Positions 13,067 to 20,509 of a stretch of 24,814 nt of DNA are shown here, piece by piece. Position numbers and translations under genes: made by a program. The notes under the pieces were generated by a model. That model was not told the origin of the DNA, made no database searches, and saw only the letters and a program-made list of their open reading frames with translations. Where the stretch lies: contig DAOTGJ010000045.1 in assembly GCA_035447065.1 (NCBI GenBank), positions 1-24,814 of the forward strand, read 5' to 3'. This DNA comes from CALEMW01 sp035447065 (GTDB taxonomy: Bacteria > Krumholzibacteriota > Krumholzibacteriia > LZORAL124-64-63). Within the stretch, counting starts at the first letter, position 1. Every line of letters begins with the position of its first letter.

Positions 13067-14689
13067 ATGAAACGCATCGCCTGCGCCCTGCTGCTCCTGC
13101 TCGCCGTGCCCGCCGCCGCCTGCACCAACCTCCTGGTCACGCCCGGAGCGTCGGCCGACGGGTCGGCCTTCATCACCTACACGTGCGACGGCGTGTTCCA
13201 CCCCATCCTGCGGCAGCGCCCCGGCGCGGACCATGCGCCCGGCGACGTGCAGGAGGTGCGCCACTGGAACGGCGACCTGCACGCCTCCATCCCCTGGCCC
13301 GCGCGTTCGCACACGGTGACCGGCCTCATGAACGAGCATCAGGTGAGCGTGGCCGAGACCACCTTCGACGGCAGGCCGGAGCTGCACAATCCGGACGAGG
13401 GTCTGCACTACTGGAACCTCATGACCCTGATCCTCCAGCGCGCGGCCACGGCGCGGGAGGCGGTGGACGTGCTGATCGGGCTGATCGAGACGCACGGGTA
13501 CCGCAGCACCGGCGAGTCGTTCTCCATCTGCGACCCGCGCGAGGTGTGGCTGGTGGAGATGATCGGCGCGGGCAAGGGCGTGAAGGGCGCGGTGTGGGTG
13601 GCGCGGCGCGTGCCCGACGGCATGATCAGCGCCCACGCCAACGCGGCGCGCATCGGCGTGTTCCCCACGGACGAGCCCAAGACCACGCTGTATTCCGACA
13701 ACATCTTCGACGTGGCGCAGGCCCACGGCTGGTGGTCGCCGGCCGACGGCCCCCTGGACTTCCGTGCGGTCTACGACCCCGCCAACGCGCAGAAGCGCCG
13801 CTACACCGCCACGCGCGTGTGGAGCCTGTTCCGGCGCGCGGCGCCGTCGCAGGCGGATTCCTTCGATCCGGCCTATCACCGCGGCGATCCCGACGCCGAG
13901 CGCTATCCCCTCTGGATCCGCCCCGACCATAAGCTGGCCCTGGCCGACGTGATGGCGCTCATGCGCGACCACTACGAGGGCACGGACTACGACATGACCG
14001 CCGGCCTGGACGCCGGCGCCTTCGGCTGCCCCAACCGCTGGCGGCCCATGGCCTGGGAGCTGGACGGCGAGACCTACTCCTGGGAGCGCCCCATCTCCAC
14101 GCAGCAGACGGGCTTCAGCATGATCGCCCAGTGCCGGGCGGACCTGCCGGACCCGGTGGGCGGCTGCCAGTGGTACGGCGTGGACGACACCGCCACGACC
14201 GTGTGGTTCCCGCTGTATGCCGGGGTGACGGCGCTGCCGGAGTCGTACACCCGGGGCAGCCTGGGCACCTTCAGCTGGGACTCGGCCTGGTGGGTGTTCA
14301 ACGTGGTGGCCAACTACGCGTCCCTGAAGTACGAGCGCATGATCACCGACATCCGCGGCGCGCAGCAGGAGTTGGAGGGACGCTTCCTGGCCATGCAGCC
14401 GGCGGTGGAGCAGGCGGCGGCGGACCTCCACCGGCAGGATCCCGAGCTGGCCGCCGACTACCTCACCACCTACAGCACCGCGGCCGGCGAGCGGGTGGCC
14501 GCGCGCTGGCGCGACCTGGCCGGCGAGCTCTTCGTGAAGTACAACGACGGCTACGTGCGCGGCGACGACGGGGCCGCGGAGGTGGGCTATCCCGAGGGCT
14601 GGCTGCGCGCGGTGGTCGCGGCGCGGCCGGAGCGGTTCCTGCTGCGGCAGGCGCCCGCGGACTCGGTGACCAACGACCTGCCCTACTAG
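13067..14689 (+). CDS. C69-family (PepD-like, Ntn-hydrolase) peptidase with signal peptide
   Basis: The 540-residue protein matches peptidase family C69, dipeptidases of the N-terminal-nucleophile superfamily. Signal-like residues 1-18 (MKRIACALLLLLAVPAAA) are followed directly by CTNLLVTPGASADGSAFITY. Thus Cys19 would become the new N-terminal residue and catalytic nucleophile after processing. Other family landmarks are GLMNEHQVSVAETTFDG, GYRSTGESFSICDPREVWLVEM (read in segments), RVPDGMISAHANAARIG and the C-terminal WWVFNVVANYASLKYERMI region. Ser/Asn/His placements agree with C69 relatives, but I have not aligned them. ATG 13067 has GGAGGA upstream. The next gene starts 19 bases downstream, so co-transcription is likely. 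The substrate is presumably peptides in the periplasm or medium; the exact specificity is unknown. Confidence 0.9.
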   Translation: MKRIACALLLLLAVPAAACTNLLVTPGASADGSAFITYTCDGVFHPILRQRPGADHAPGDVQEVRHWNGDLHASIPWPARSHTVTGLMNEHQVSVAETTFDGRPELHNPDEGLHYWNLMTLILQRAATAREAVDVLIGLIETHGYRSTGESFSICDPREVWLVEMIGAGKGVKGAVWVARRVPDGMISAHANAARIGVFPTDEPKTTLYSDNIFDVAQAHGWWSPADGPLDFRAVYDPANAQKRRYTATRVWSLFRRAAPSQADSFDPAYHRGDPDAERYPLWIRPDHKLALADVMALMRDHYEGTDYDMTAGLDAGAFGCPNRWRPMAWELDGETYSWERPISTQQTGFSMIAQCRADLPDPVGGCQWYGVDDTATTVWFPLYAGVTALPESYTRGSLGTFSWDSAWWVFNVVANYASLKYERMITDIRGAQQELEGRFLAMQPAVEQAAADLHRQDPELAADYLTTYSTAAGERVAARWRDLAGELFVKYNDGYVRGDDGAAEVGYPEGWLRAVVAARPERFLLRQAPADSVTNDLPY

Positions 14690-14707
14690 GCGAGAGGAGC
14701 GCGCGGC

Positions 14708-16384
14708 GTGAACGCATTCCGCATGGGACTGACCGGCTGCCTCGTGCTGGCCTTGGGCGTGGCGGCGACCGCCGCCCAGCCCTGGGCCTCGCGCACGGTG
14801 GACCCCGATTCCTCCGACGTCGCCATCCGCCTGCTCACCGGCCCCGTCTTCTGGACCGGCAACCCGGACCAGCCCGAGGCCGAGGCCCTGGCCGTGGATC
14901 AGGACGGGCGCATCGTCGAGGTCTACAACGTGAAGCCGCGGGGGATGCCGTGGCCCACCATCGTGCTGCCGGGCGAGCTGGCCCTGCCCGGCCTCCACGA
15001 CGCCCACCTGCACGTGTCCGGCGTGGGGCGCCTGGCGGAGGAGGTGCGGCTGGAGGGCAGCGCGTCGGTGCCGGAGGTCATGCGCCGCGTCCAGGCCTGG
15101 ACCGCCGGTCACCCCGAGGCCCAGGTGGTGCGCGGCCGCGGCTGGGACCAGACGCGCTGGCCCGGCGGCGCGTACCCGGCGGCCACGGACCTGGACGGGC
15201 TGGATCCGCGCCCCATGGTGCTGCGCCGCGTGGACGGGCACGCCGCGTGGGTGAACCACGCCATGCTCGCGCTGGCGGGCATCGACGCCAAGACGCCCGA
15301 TCCCGACGGCGGCCGCATCCTGCGCGACGCGTCCGGCGCGCCCACGGGCATCCTCATCGACAACGCCGTGGATCTGCTGGACCCCGTGCTGCCCGAGCCC
15401 ACCGACGCCGAGCGCGAGCGCTGGCTCCTGGCCGGCCTGAACGCCCTGGCGGACGCGGGCCTGGCCGCCGTGCACGACATGGGCCAGGCGCCGGCCACCG
15501 CCAACATCGCGCAGCGGCTGGCGCGCGAGGGACGGCTGCCCATCCGCCTCTTCGTCTACCTGGAGGGCTCGCACCCCGGCTCCATGGAGGTGCTGAACCT
15601 CTACGACGCCACCGACCGCTTCACCGTGATGGGCATGAAGTTCTATGCCGACGGGGCCCTGGGCAGCCGCGGCGCCGCCCTGCTGGAGGACTACGCCGAC
15701 GAGCCCGGCCGCCGCGGCCTCTTCGTGACCGCGCCCCAGGAGCTGGCGCGGCAGGTGGCCAACGTGCAGCGGCGCGGGTTCCAGTGCGCGATCCACGCCA
15801 TCGGCGACGCCGGGGTGCGGGCGTCCCTGGACGCGGTGCAGGCCGCGGGGGCCACGGGCCGCGGCGGCCGCCGCCACCGCATCGAGCACGCGCAGGTCAT
15901 CCATCCCGGGGACATGGGACGCTTCGCCACGCTGGGCGTGATCGCCAGCATGCAGCCCACCCACGCCACCAGCGACATGGCCTGGGCCGAGGCCCGGCTC
16001 GGCCCCGATCGCGTGCGCGGCGCCTACGCCTGGCGCACCCTGCTGGACATGGGCGTGCCCCTGGCCTTCGGGAGCGACGCGCCGGTGGAGCACTGGAATC
16101 CCCTGGCCGGCCTCCACGCCGCGATCACCCGCCAGGACGCCGACGGCCGTCCGGACGGCGGCTGGTATCCGGAGCAGCGCCTGACCTGGGAGGAGGCGGT
16201 GGCCGCCTTCACCACCGGCGCCGCCGTGGCCGTGGACCGCGGCAACGATCTGGGCGTGCTGCGCCCCGGCATGCTCTGCGACCTCACGGTGCTGGACACG
16301 GACCCGCGCCGCATCGCCGATCCGCGCGCCTGGCTCGAGGCCCGGCCCACCGCCCTGCTGGTGGGCGGGGAGCGCGTGCGGTGA
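14708..16384 (+). CDS. Exported amidohydrolase of the YtcJ-like amidohydrolase 3 family
   Basis: The 558-residue product has an N-terminal signal-like segment (about 1-23) followed by a complete amidohydrolase. Metal-binding features are seen in order: the HxH motif in LPGLHDAHLH (His100, His102), Lys311 in MGMKFYADGALGSRG, His363 in CAIHAIGD, His394 in RIEHAQV and Asp457 in FGSDAPVE. The small beta-sandwich is closed by the C-terminal LRPGMLCDLTVLDTDP. The family hydrolyses C-N bonds of diverse amides, formamides or cyclic compounds; the substrate is not predictable. GTG 14708 is preceded by GAGAGGAG. The stop overlaps the next gene's GTG by four bases. Sitting behind a C69 peptidase suggests scavenging of peptide-like or nitrogen-containing compounds, as inference. 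Confidence 0.9.
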   Translation: MNAFRMGLTGCLVLALGVAATAAQPWASRTVDPDSSDVAIRLLTGPVFWTGNPDQPEAEALAVDQDGRIVEVYNVKPRGMPWPTIVLPGELALPGLHDAHLHVSGVGRLAEEVRLEGSASVPEVMRRVQAWTAGHPEAQVVRGRGWDQTRWPGGAYPAATDLDGLDPRPMVLRRVDGHAAWVNHAMLALAGIDAKTPDPDGGRILRDASGAPTGILIDNAVDLLDPVLPEPTDAERERWLLAGLNALADAGLAAVHDMGQAPATANIAQRLAREGRLPIRLFVYLEGSHPGSMEVLNLYDATDRFTVMGMKFYADGALGSRGAALLEDYADEPGRRGLFVTAPQELARQVANVQRRGFQCAIHAIGDAGVRASLDAVQAAGATGRGGRRHRIEHAQVIHPGDMGRFATLGVIASMQPTHATSDMAWAEARLGPDRVRGAYAWRTLLDMGVPLAFGSDAPVEHWNPLAGLHAAITRQDADGRPDGGWYPEQRLTWEEAVAAFTTGAAVAVDRGNDLGVLRPGMLCDLTVLDTDPRRIADPRAWLEARPTALLVGGERVR

Positions 16385-17895
16385 TCCTGCACGAAGACCA
16401 GGCCTGGCTGGCCGTGGCCAAACCCTCCGGTCTGGCCACCCACGCGCCGCGCGAGGGCGAGCTGGGCGCCGTGGAGTGGCTGGAGCTGCACCTGGACCGG
16501 CCCGTGCACGTGGTCTCGCGCCTGGACCGCGGCACCAGCGGCGTGCTGCTGCTGGCCAAGGACGCGGCGGCGTCGGCCCGCGCCCAGCGCGTGCACGAGG
16601 ACGGCGGCGCGGTGAAGGTCTACGAGTTCCTGTCGGCCCACGCCCGCCCCGAGCCCTGGCTCGATCAGACTCCCCTGGACGGCAAGCCCGCCGCCACCGC
16701 CTTCGCGCCGCTGGGACCCGCCGGCGCCTTCCATCGCTACCGCGCCGAGATCCGCCGCGGCCGCACCCATCAGATCCGCCGCCACGCCGCCGCCGCGGGC
16801 GTGCCCCTGCTGGGCGATGCGGAGCGCGGCGGCGCGCCCTGGCCGCGGCTGGCCCTGCACTGCGCGGAGGTGCGCTGGCCGGAGATCGCCGCGCCGCTGC
16901 GCGACCCGGCGCCCGTCTGGTTCGACGACCCGCGCCCCGACGACCCCGCCCTGGCCCTGGAGCGCCGTGTCGGCTGGCTGCCCGCGGTGACCGACGCCTG
17001 GCGCGCCGTCCACCGCGACGAGCTGCCGGACCTGCCCGCCGCCGTGGACGTGTACGGCCCCTGGGCCGACGCCGTGTGGTTCGACGAGGACGCCGACGCC
17101 GACGCCGCCCGCGCCGCTCTGGACCCCGTGCTGGACCGCCTGGCCCGCGACCACGGCGTGCGCGGCGGCACCCTGCGCACCCATCGCCGCAACCCGCACC
17201 GGCGCGGCCTGGTGACCGAGGTGACGGTCTTCGGCGAGCCGCCGCCCGCGCGCTTCGCCGTCCGCGAGCACGGCCTGGCCTACGAGATCAGCCTGACCGA
17301 GACCCAGCACACCGGACTCTTCCTGGACCAGCGCGACGCCCGCCGCCGCGTGCAGCTTCTGGCGGCGGGGCTGCGCGTGGCCAACCTCTTCAGCTACACC
17401 TGCTCGTTCAGCGTGGCGGCGGTGGCCGGCGGGGCGGAGGTGGCTTTCTCCGTGGACCTGGCCAAGGCGGCCCTGGAGACCGGCAAGCGCAACTTCGCGG
17501 CCAACGGGCTGGAGGCCGGCGGGCGCGGCAAGTTCGTGCGGGAGGACGTGCGCCGCTGGCTGGAGCGCCAGCTCCGTCGCAAGGGGGAGCGGCCCGCGGA
17601 CCACGCGCCCCTGGATCTGGTGGTCTGCGATCCGCCGGTGTTCGCGTCGAGCCGGGAGGGCGGCCGCTTCCAGGTGGAGCAGGAGTGGGCGGCCATGGCC
17701 GGCGGCGTGGCGGCCCTGCTGGGGCCGGGCGGCCGGGCGGTCTTCGCCAACAACCACCGGGGCGGCGACCACGTCCGCTACCGCCGCGAGCTGGAGGCCG
17801 TGTTCCCGCGCGTGGCCGAGTGGAGCCCGCCCCTGGATTTCCCCCGGGGCGACGACGCTCCCCAGCACGTGCGGACGTTCCATGTGCAGGCTTGA
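16381..17895 (+). CDS. Fusion of RluA-type pseudouridine synthase and RlmI-like methyltransferase
   Basis: The 504-residue cytoplasmic protein joins two RNA-modifying enzymes. Residues 1 to about 170 are an RluA-type pseudouridine synthase: VAKPSGLATH, the catalytic SRLDRGTSGVLLLAKD (Asp49), VKVYEFL, and the RNA-binding RRGRTHQIRRH (125-135) with GVPLLGD. Residues about 220-504 are a class I SAM-dependent methyltransferase of the RlmI/RlmK type: YEISLTETQHTGLFLDQRDAR (read in segments, 301-321), SAM motif NLFSYTCSFSVAAVAGGA (335-352), acidic SVDLAKAA, and DPPVFASS (417-424). Normal RlmI has a PUA and linker domain in front; here the pseudouridine synthase replaces the PUA. GTG 16381 overlaps the amidohydrolase stop. 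The RNA targets, presumably rRNA, are not known; the two activities may modify nearby nucleotides. Confidence 0.88.
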   Translation: MILHEDQAWLAVAKPSGLATHAPREGELGAVEWLELHLDRPVHVVSRLDRGTSGVLLLAKDAAASARAQRVHEDGGAVKVYEFLSAHARPEPWLDQTPLDGKPAATAFAPLGPAGAFHRYRAEIRRGRTHQIRRHAAAAGVPLLGDAERGGAPWPRLALHCAEVRWPEIAAPLRDPAPVWFDDPRPDDPALALERRVGWLPAVTDAWRAVHRDELPDLPAAVDVYGPWADAVWFDEDADADAARAALDPVLDRLARDHGVRGGTLRTHRRNPHRRGLVTEVTVFGEPPPARFAVREHGLAYEISLTETQHTGLFLDQRDARRRVQLLAAGLRVANLFSYTCSFSVAAVAGGAEVAFSVDLAKAALETGKRNFAANGLEAGGRGKFVREDVRRWLERQLRRKGERPADHAPLDLVVCDPPVFASSREGGRFQVEQEWAAMAGGVAALLGPGGRAVFANNHRGGDHVRYRRELEAVFPRVAEWSPPLDFPRGDDAPQHVRTFHVQA

Positions 17896-17920
17896 CGGAT
17901 CGTCGGCGTGCGCCTATATC
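17892..17920 (+). promoter_or_regulatory. Promoter of the unknown secreted-protein gene at 17962
   Basis: TTGACG (17892-17897, five of six matches) and TATATC (17915-17920, four of six) are separated by exactly 17 bases. They lead to a leader of about 35 bases before ATG 17962. The -35 overlaps the stop codon of the preceding gene. This is one of the best housekeeping-type promoters in the window. Confidence 0.6.
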
Positions 17921-17961
17921 ACGGCTTGGACTCGCCCGTCGCACCCACGGAAGGTCGTGCC

Positions 17962-18549
17962 ATGACCCGCAAGATCCTCGTCGCCGCGCTGCTCGGTCTG
18001 ATCGCCGTCCCGTCCGCGGCCCAGACTTCGGACATCATCACCTTCGTGCCGGCCGTCAAGCTGGGCGAGCCCGCGCCCACGTGCTACGCCAACACGGACA
18101 GCCTCCTCACGGTGACGCTGCATCTGGTGATCCTCCATCCCACCGGCCGGGCCGTGCTGAGCTGGAACGCCGGCGCCGTGCTGGTGGACGGCGGCACGCT
18201 GCTGAGCACCCAGCTCGTCGACGGCATGGACCTCTTGCCGGACGACGAGCTCAACGTGAGCATCACCAACGCGCAGGGCGCCCTGACGCCCAACGATTCC
18301 GACGTGATCCACCTGGCCTCCGTGGAGGTGCTGCTGCCCGACCCCGACGCCGAGGTCATGGTGCGGCTCACTCCGTCCACCCAGGGCGGCTACACCTACG
18401 ACGGCTTCGCGCGCCTCTACCAGGCCTGGCCTCTGGCGCCGCACAGCCAGGAGGACGGCCTGGTGGCCTTCCGCATCGCCCCGGACTGCGAGCAGTTCGT
18501 GGCCAACGAGGCCCTGGACTGGAGCACGTTGAAGCGCCGCTACCGCTGA
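17962..18549 (+). CDS. Unrecognised secreted protein
   Basis: The 195-residue product begins with a clear signal peptide (MTRKILVAALLGLIAVPSAAQ). The mature part is beta-rich (LLTVTLHLVILHPTGRAVLSW, read in segments; VIHLASVEVLL; AEVMVRLTPS) with a Tyr/Trp-containing centre (GGYTYDGFARLYQAW). It has only two cysteines, at about 41 and 178, which could form a disulfide. It ends WSTLKRRYR, a basic tail. I recognise no family; an Ig-like or cohesin-like adhesion fold is possible from the strand pattern but is not demonstrated. ATG 17962 is preceded by GGAAGG and its own good promoter. Its 3' end overlaps the convergent FMN-binding gene by ten bases. Confidence 0.75.
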   Translation: MTRKILVAALLGLIAVPSAAQTSDIITFVPAVKLGEPAPTCYANTDSLLTVTLHLVILHPTGRAVLSWNAGAVLVDGGTLLSTQLVDGMDLLPDDELNVSITNAQGALTPNDSDVIHLASVEVLLPDPDAEVMVRLTPSTQGGYTYDGFARLYQAWPLAPHSQEDGLVAFRIAPDCEQFVANEALDWSTLKRRYR

Positions 18550-19130
18550 TCCGCGGCCAGGTCCCTGGGGCGCGGATACCGCGCCTCCACCAGGGCCAGG
18601 GCCTTGCGCACGCCCCGCGCGATGGCCCGGGAGCTGTACGTGGCGCCGGTCACGCCGTCCACGTCGCGGCCCACCTCCAGACGATCGCCCGCCTGCCGGC
18701 CCCGGAACTGCTTCAGGAACCGGGGCCGCTTGATCTGATCGCCCCGCGTCTCGCGGAACACCAGCACCTGCACCTCCTCCACGCGCCGGTCGGGCCCCAC
18801 CTTGATCAGGTGGGTGATGGGCTCGTGCAGCCCGAGCTCGTCCAGGATCAGGACCCAGCCCAGATCGTGGCCGTCACCGGAGGCGCGGTGGAAGGTGAAC
18901 TCGGGCTCCGGCACGGCATCGCCGAGGGCGTCGGCCAGGGCGAGGCGCTCCGCGTCGTCGGGATGCCAGGTCTCGGCCCAGGCGGTGTCGGCGGCGGCGA
19001 AGGCCTCGGCCACCGCCTGGTCGTGGGGGCGGAACACCGTGATCTGGCGCCAGGCGGGCGTCTCGGCCGGAGCGGCGGCGGCGAGCAGGAGCCCGGCCGC
19101 CGCCGTGAGGATGATCCCTGCGGTCCTCAT
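18540..19130 (-). CDS. Exported FMN-binding domain protein (RnfG/NqrC-type flavin site)
   Basis: The 196-residue protein has a signal peptide (about 1-22) and a C-terminal FMN-bind domain. The covalent flavinylation motif is visible as DGVTGATYSS (158-167); in this family FMN is linked through phosphate to the last Thr of the [ST]GAT core, here Thr164. Upstream, LGWVLILDELGLHEPITHLIKV and VQVLVFRETRGD are typical of the fold. Flavin attachment requires an ApbE-type flavin transferase outside the cytoplasm; none is encoded in the window. The gene follows the porin gene after 12 bases on the same strand, so both probably form an operon. The pairing suggests periplasmic one-electron chemistry tied to uptake through the porin, for example metal reduction, which is inference. 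The start is ATG 19130. Confidence 0.88.
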   Translation of the reverse strand: MRTAGIILTAAAGLLLAAAAPAETPAWRQITVFRPHDQAVAEAFAAADTAWAETWHPDDAERLALADALGDAVPEPEFTFHRASGDGHDLGWVLILDELGLHEPITHLIKVGPDRRVEEVQVLVFRETRGDQIKRPRFLKQFRGRQAGDRLEVGRDVDGVTGATYSSRAIARGVRKALALVEARYPRPRDLAADQR

Positions 19131-19142
19131 GCCCGTCCCCGC

Positions 19143-20285
19143 CTAGAAGTAGGTGGCGAAGGAGAAGAACACGCGGTCGCGGCCGTCGTCCTTCTCGGTG
19201 GCGCCGCGGGCGGTGGACCAGGTGCGCGTCCAGTCCAGCTTGAAGGCGGTCTCCTCCGTGGGGCGGAAGTTCGCGCCCAGGGTGAGGCCCTGCTCCTGGT
19301 CGCCGTCCACGTCGGTGTCGTAGTCCACCAGGTCGTGGCGCACCACCAGGGTGACCACGGAGCCCGCCAGGAAGCGGTCGTGGAGCACGTGGTAGGCGGC
19401 CTCCAGGTAGTGGCCGCGCTGGGACTCGGCCAGGGCGGGCTCGGCGGTCCGGTCCACGTCGGCGCTCACAAGGCCCAGCTCGCCGCGCAGGTCCAGATTC
19501 CCCAGGCGCGCGGTGCCGTCCAGGCCCACGATGCTCAGGTTCTTCTCGCCCAGGTCGTCGTACTTGCCCGTGTGCACGCTGGCGCCGAAGTCCAGCCCCA
19601 GGGCCGGGCTCCAGCCCAGGCGGCCGGCCAGGGCCTTGTTCTCGTTGTTGTCCGACTTCTGGCTGCCGCGGCCGTCGCGCACGCGCAGCTTCTTGCCGCC
19701 GTCGTTGCCGGAGAGCACGCCCTCGTCGAAGCCGTTGACCAGATAGATCTCGTAGCTCAGCACGGCGTCGTCGGACGGATAGAACGTGCCGAAGAAGCCC
19801 ATGCCGGACTCGCTCAACGTGGAGGGCATGATCTGGCGGTTGACGGTGGGGCGCTCCGTGAGGTCGTTCAGGGGCGAATCGTGCCGCAGGTTGAACAGGC
19901 CCAGGGGCGAGAGGATCACGCCGCCGCGGAAGCTGAGGCCGTCGCGCAGGCGGTAGTCCATCACGCCGTACTCCAGCTTGATCTCGCCGCCGGCGTCCGG
20001 GTTGCCGCCGTGCTCCAGCTCCAGCTCCATGGACACGCTCACGCGGTCGGAGACGTGGGCGGTCAGGAAGGGCACGAAGCGGTGCTGGTCGAAGGTGTTG
20101 CCTCCGTCCTCCAGCCATTCGAACTCGTGGTCCATGTAGCCGCCGATGACGACGGAGGCGCCGCCGCGGCCCAGGTAGGGCTTGTCGTCGATGCCGCCGG
20201 GCACGGCGGGGCGGTCGGACGCGAGAGCGACGGCCGCCAGGGAGCAGAGGCTGGAGATCAGGGCGAGGCGATGGATCGGGCTCAT
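19143..20285 (-). CDS. Outer-membrane porin, phosphate-selective porin-like
   Basis: The 380-residue product has a signal peptide (about 1-22) and consists of amphipathic beta strands typical of 16-strand porins: ASVVIGGYMDHEFEW, VSVSMELELEHGG, EIKLEYGVMDYRL, LSFRGGVILSPLGLFNL and AVLSYEIYLVNG. The C-terminus FSFATYF ends in Phe, the outer-membrane assembly signal. The N-terminal part resembles porins annotated as phosphate-selective OprO/OprP-like, but anion selectivity cannot be inferred. ATG 20285 starts the gene. A candidate promoter and a perfect 14-base palindrome lie upstream. The FMN-binding protein gene follows directly. Together they look like a regulated two-gene envelope module. 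Confidence 0.83.
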   Translation of the reverse strand: MSPIHRLALISSLCSLAAVALASDRPAVPGGIDDKPYLGRGGASVVIGGYMDHEFEWLEDGGNTFDQHRFVPFLTAHVSDRVSVSMELELEHGGNPDAGGEIKLEYGVMDYRLRDGLSFRGGVILSPLGLFNLRHDSPLNDLTERPTVNRQIMPSTLSESGMGFFGTFYPSDDAVLSYEIYLVNGFDEGVLSGNDGGKKLRVRDGRGSQKSDNNENKALAGRLGWSPALGLDFGASVHTGKYDDLGEKNLSIVGLDGTARLGNLDLRGELGLVSADVDRTAEPALAESQRGHYLEAAYHVLHDRFLAGSVVTLVVRHDLVDYDTDVDGDQEQGLTLGANFRPTEETAFKLDWTRTWSTARGATEKDDGRDRVFFSFATYF

Positions 20286-20345
20286 GCCGGGTCCTCCGGA
20301 TCTGAGGTTGCGGGATCTGGCGGGGGGAGAGGGACTCCCAGCGCG

Positions 20346-20374
20346 AAGCTAGGCGTTGCCGAACGGAGGGGCAA
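20346..20374 (-). promoter_or_regulatory. Candidate promoter of the porin/FMN-binding operon
   Basis: On the minus strand TTGCCC (20374-20369) is followed after 17 bases by TAGCTT (20351-20346). The hexamers match the consensus at four and three positions. The distance to the porin start at 20285 is about 60 bases. The palindrome at 20383-20396 lies just upstream of the -35. Confidence 0.4.
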
Positions 20375-20382
20375 GGGGAATG

Positions 20383-20396
20383 TTAGACATGTCTAA
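20383..20396. promoter_or_regulatory. Perfect 14-base palindrome TTAGACATGTCTAA, candidate operator
   Basis: The sequence is fully self-complementary and AT-rich, within GC-rich DNA between two divergent genes. It is centred about 50 bases upstream of the predicted porin transcription start. TTAG...CTAA symmetry is reminiscent of binding sites of DtxR-family metal regulators, which is only a resemblance. No such regulator is encoded in the window. Confidence 0.55.
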
Positions 20397-20440
20397 TGAC
20401 ATCGGGATCTCATTGCGCCGATGCGAGTTCCCGCCTGCAA

Positions 20441-20469
20441 TTGACGAATCCGCCGCGGATTTCTAGCCT
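20441..20469 (+). promoter_or_regulatory. Promoter of the S9 peptidase gene with a palindrome in its spacer
   Basis: TTGACG (20441-20446, five of six) and TAGCCT (20464-20469, three of six) are spaced by 17 bases. The spacer and first base or two after it carry the inverted repeat AATCCGC-C-GCGGATT (20447-20461). Such placement is where a repressor would block polymerase. The gene starts about 35 bases after the expected transcription start. Confidence 0.5.
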
Positions 20470-20509
20470 GGGTGGACCAAGGAACCGTCACCCCGACCCG
20501 GAGGACCCC

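Noticed and set aside
11870..16117. A 1415-codon open frame on the minus strand
   Set aside because: It lies opposite well-recognised genes (C69 peptidase, amidohydrolase) and its product is low-complexity Gly/Ala/His/Arg-rich. It is a shadow caused by high GC at third codon positions.
20396..20509. Longer N-terminus for the S9 peptidase
   Set aside because: It would include the promoter and palindrome region and hide the clear signal peptide that starts at 20510.
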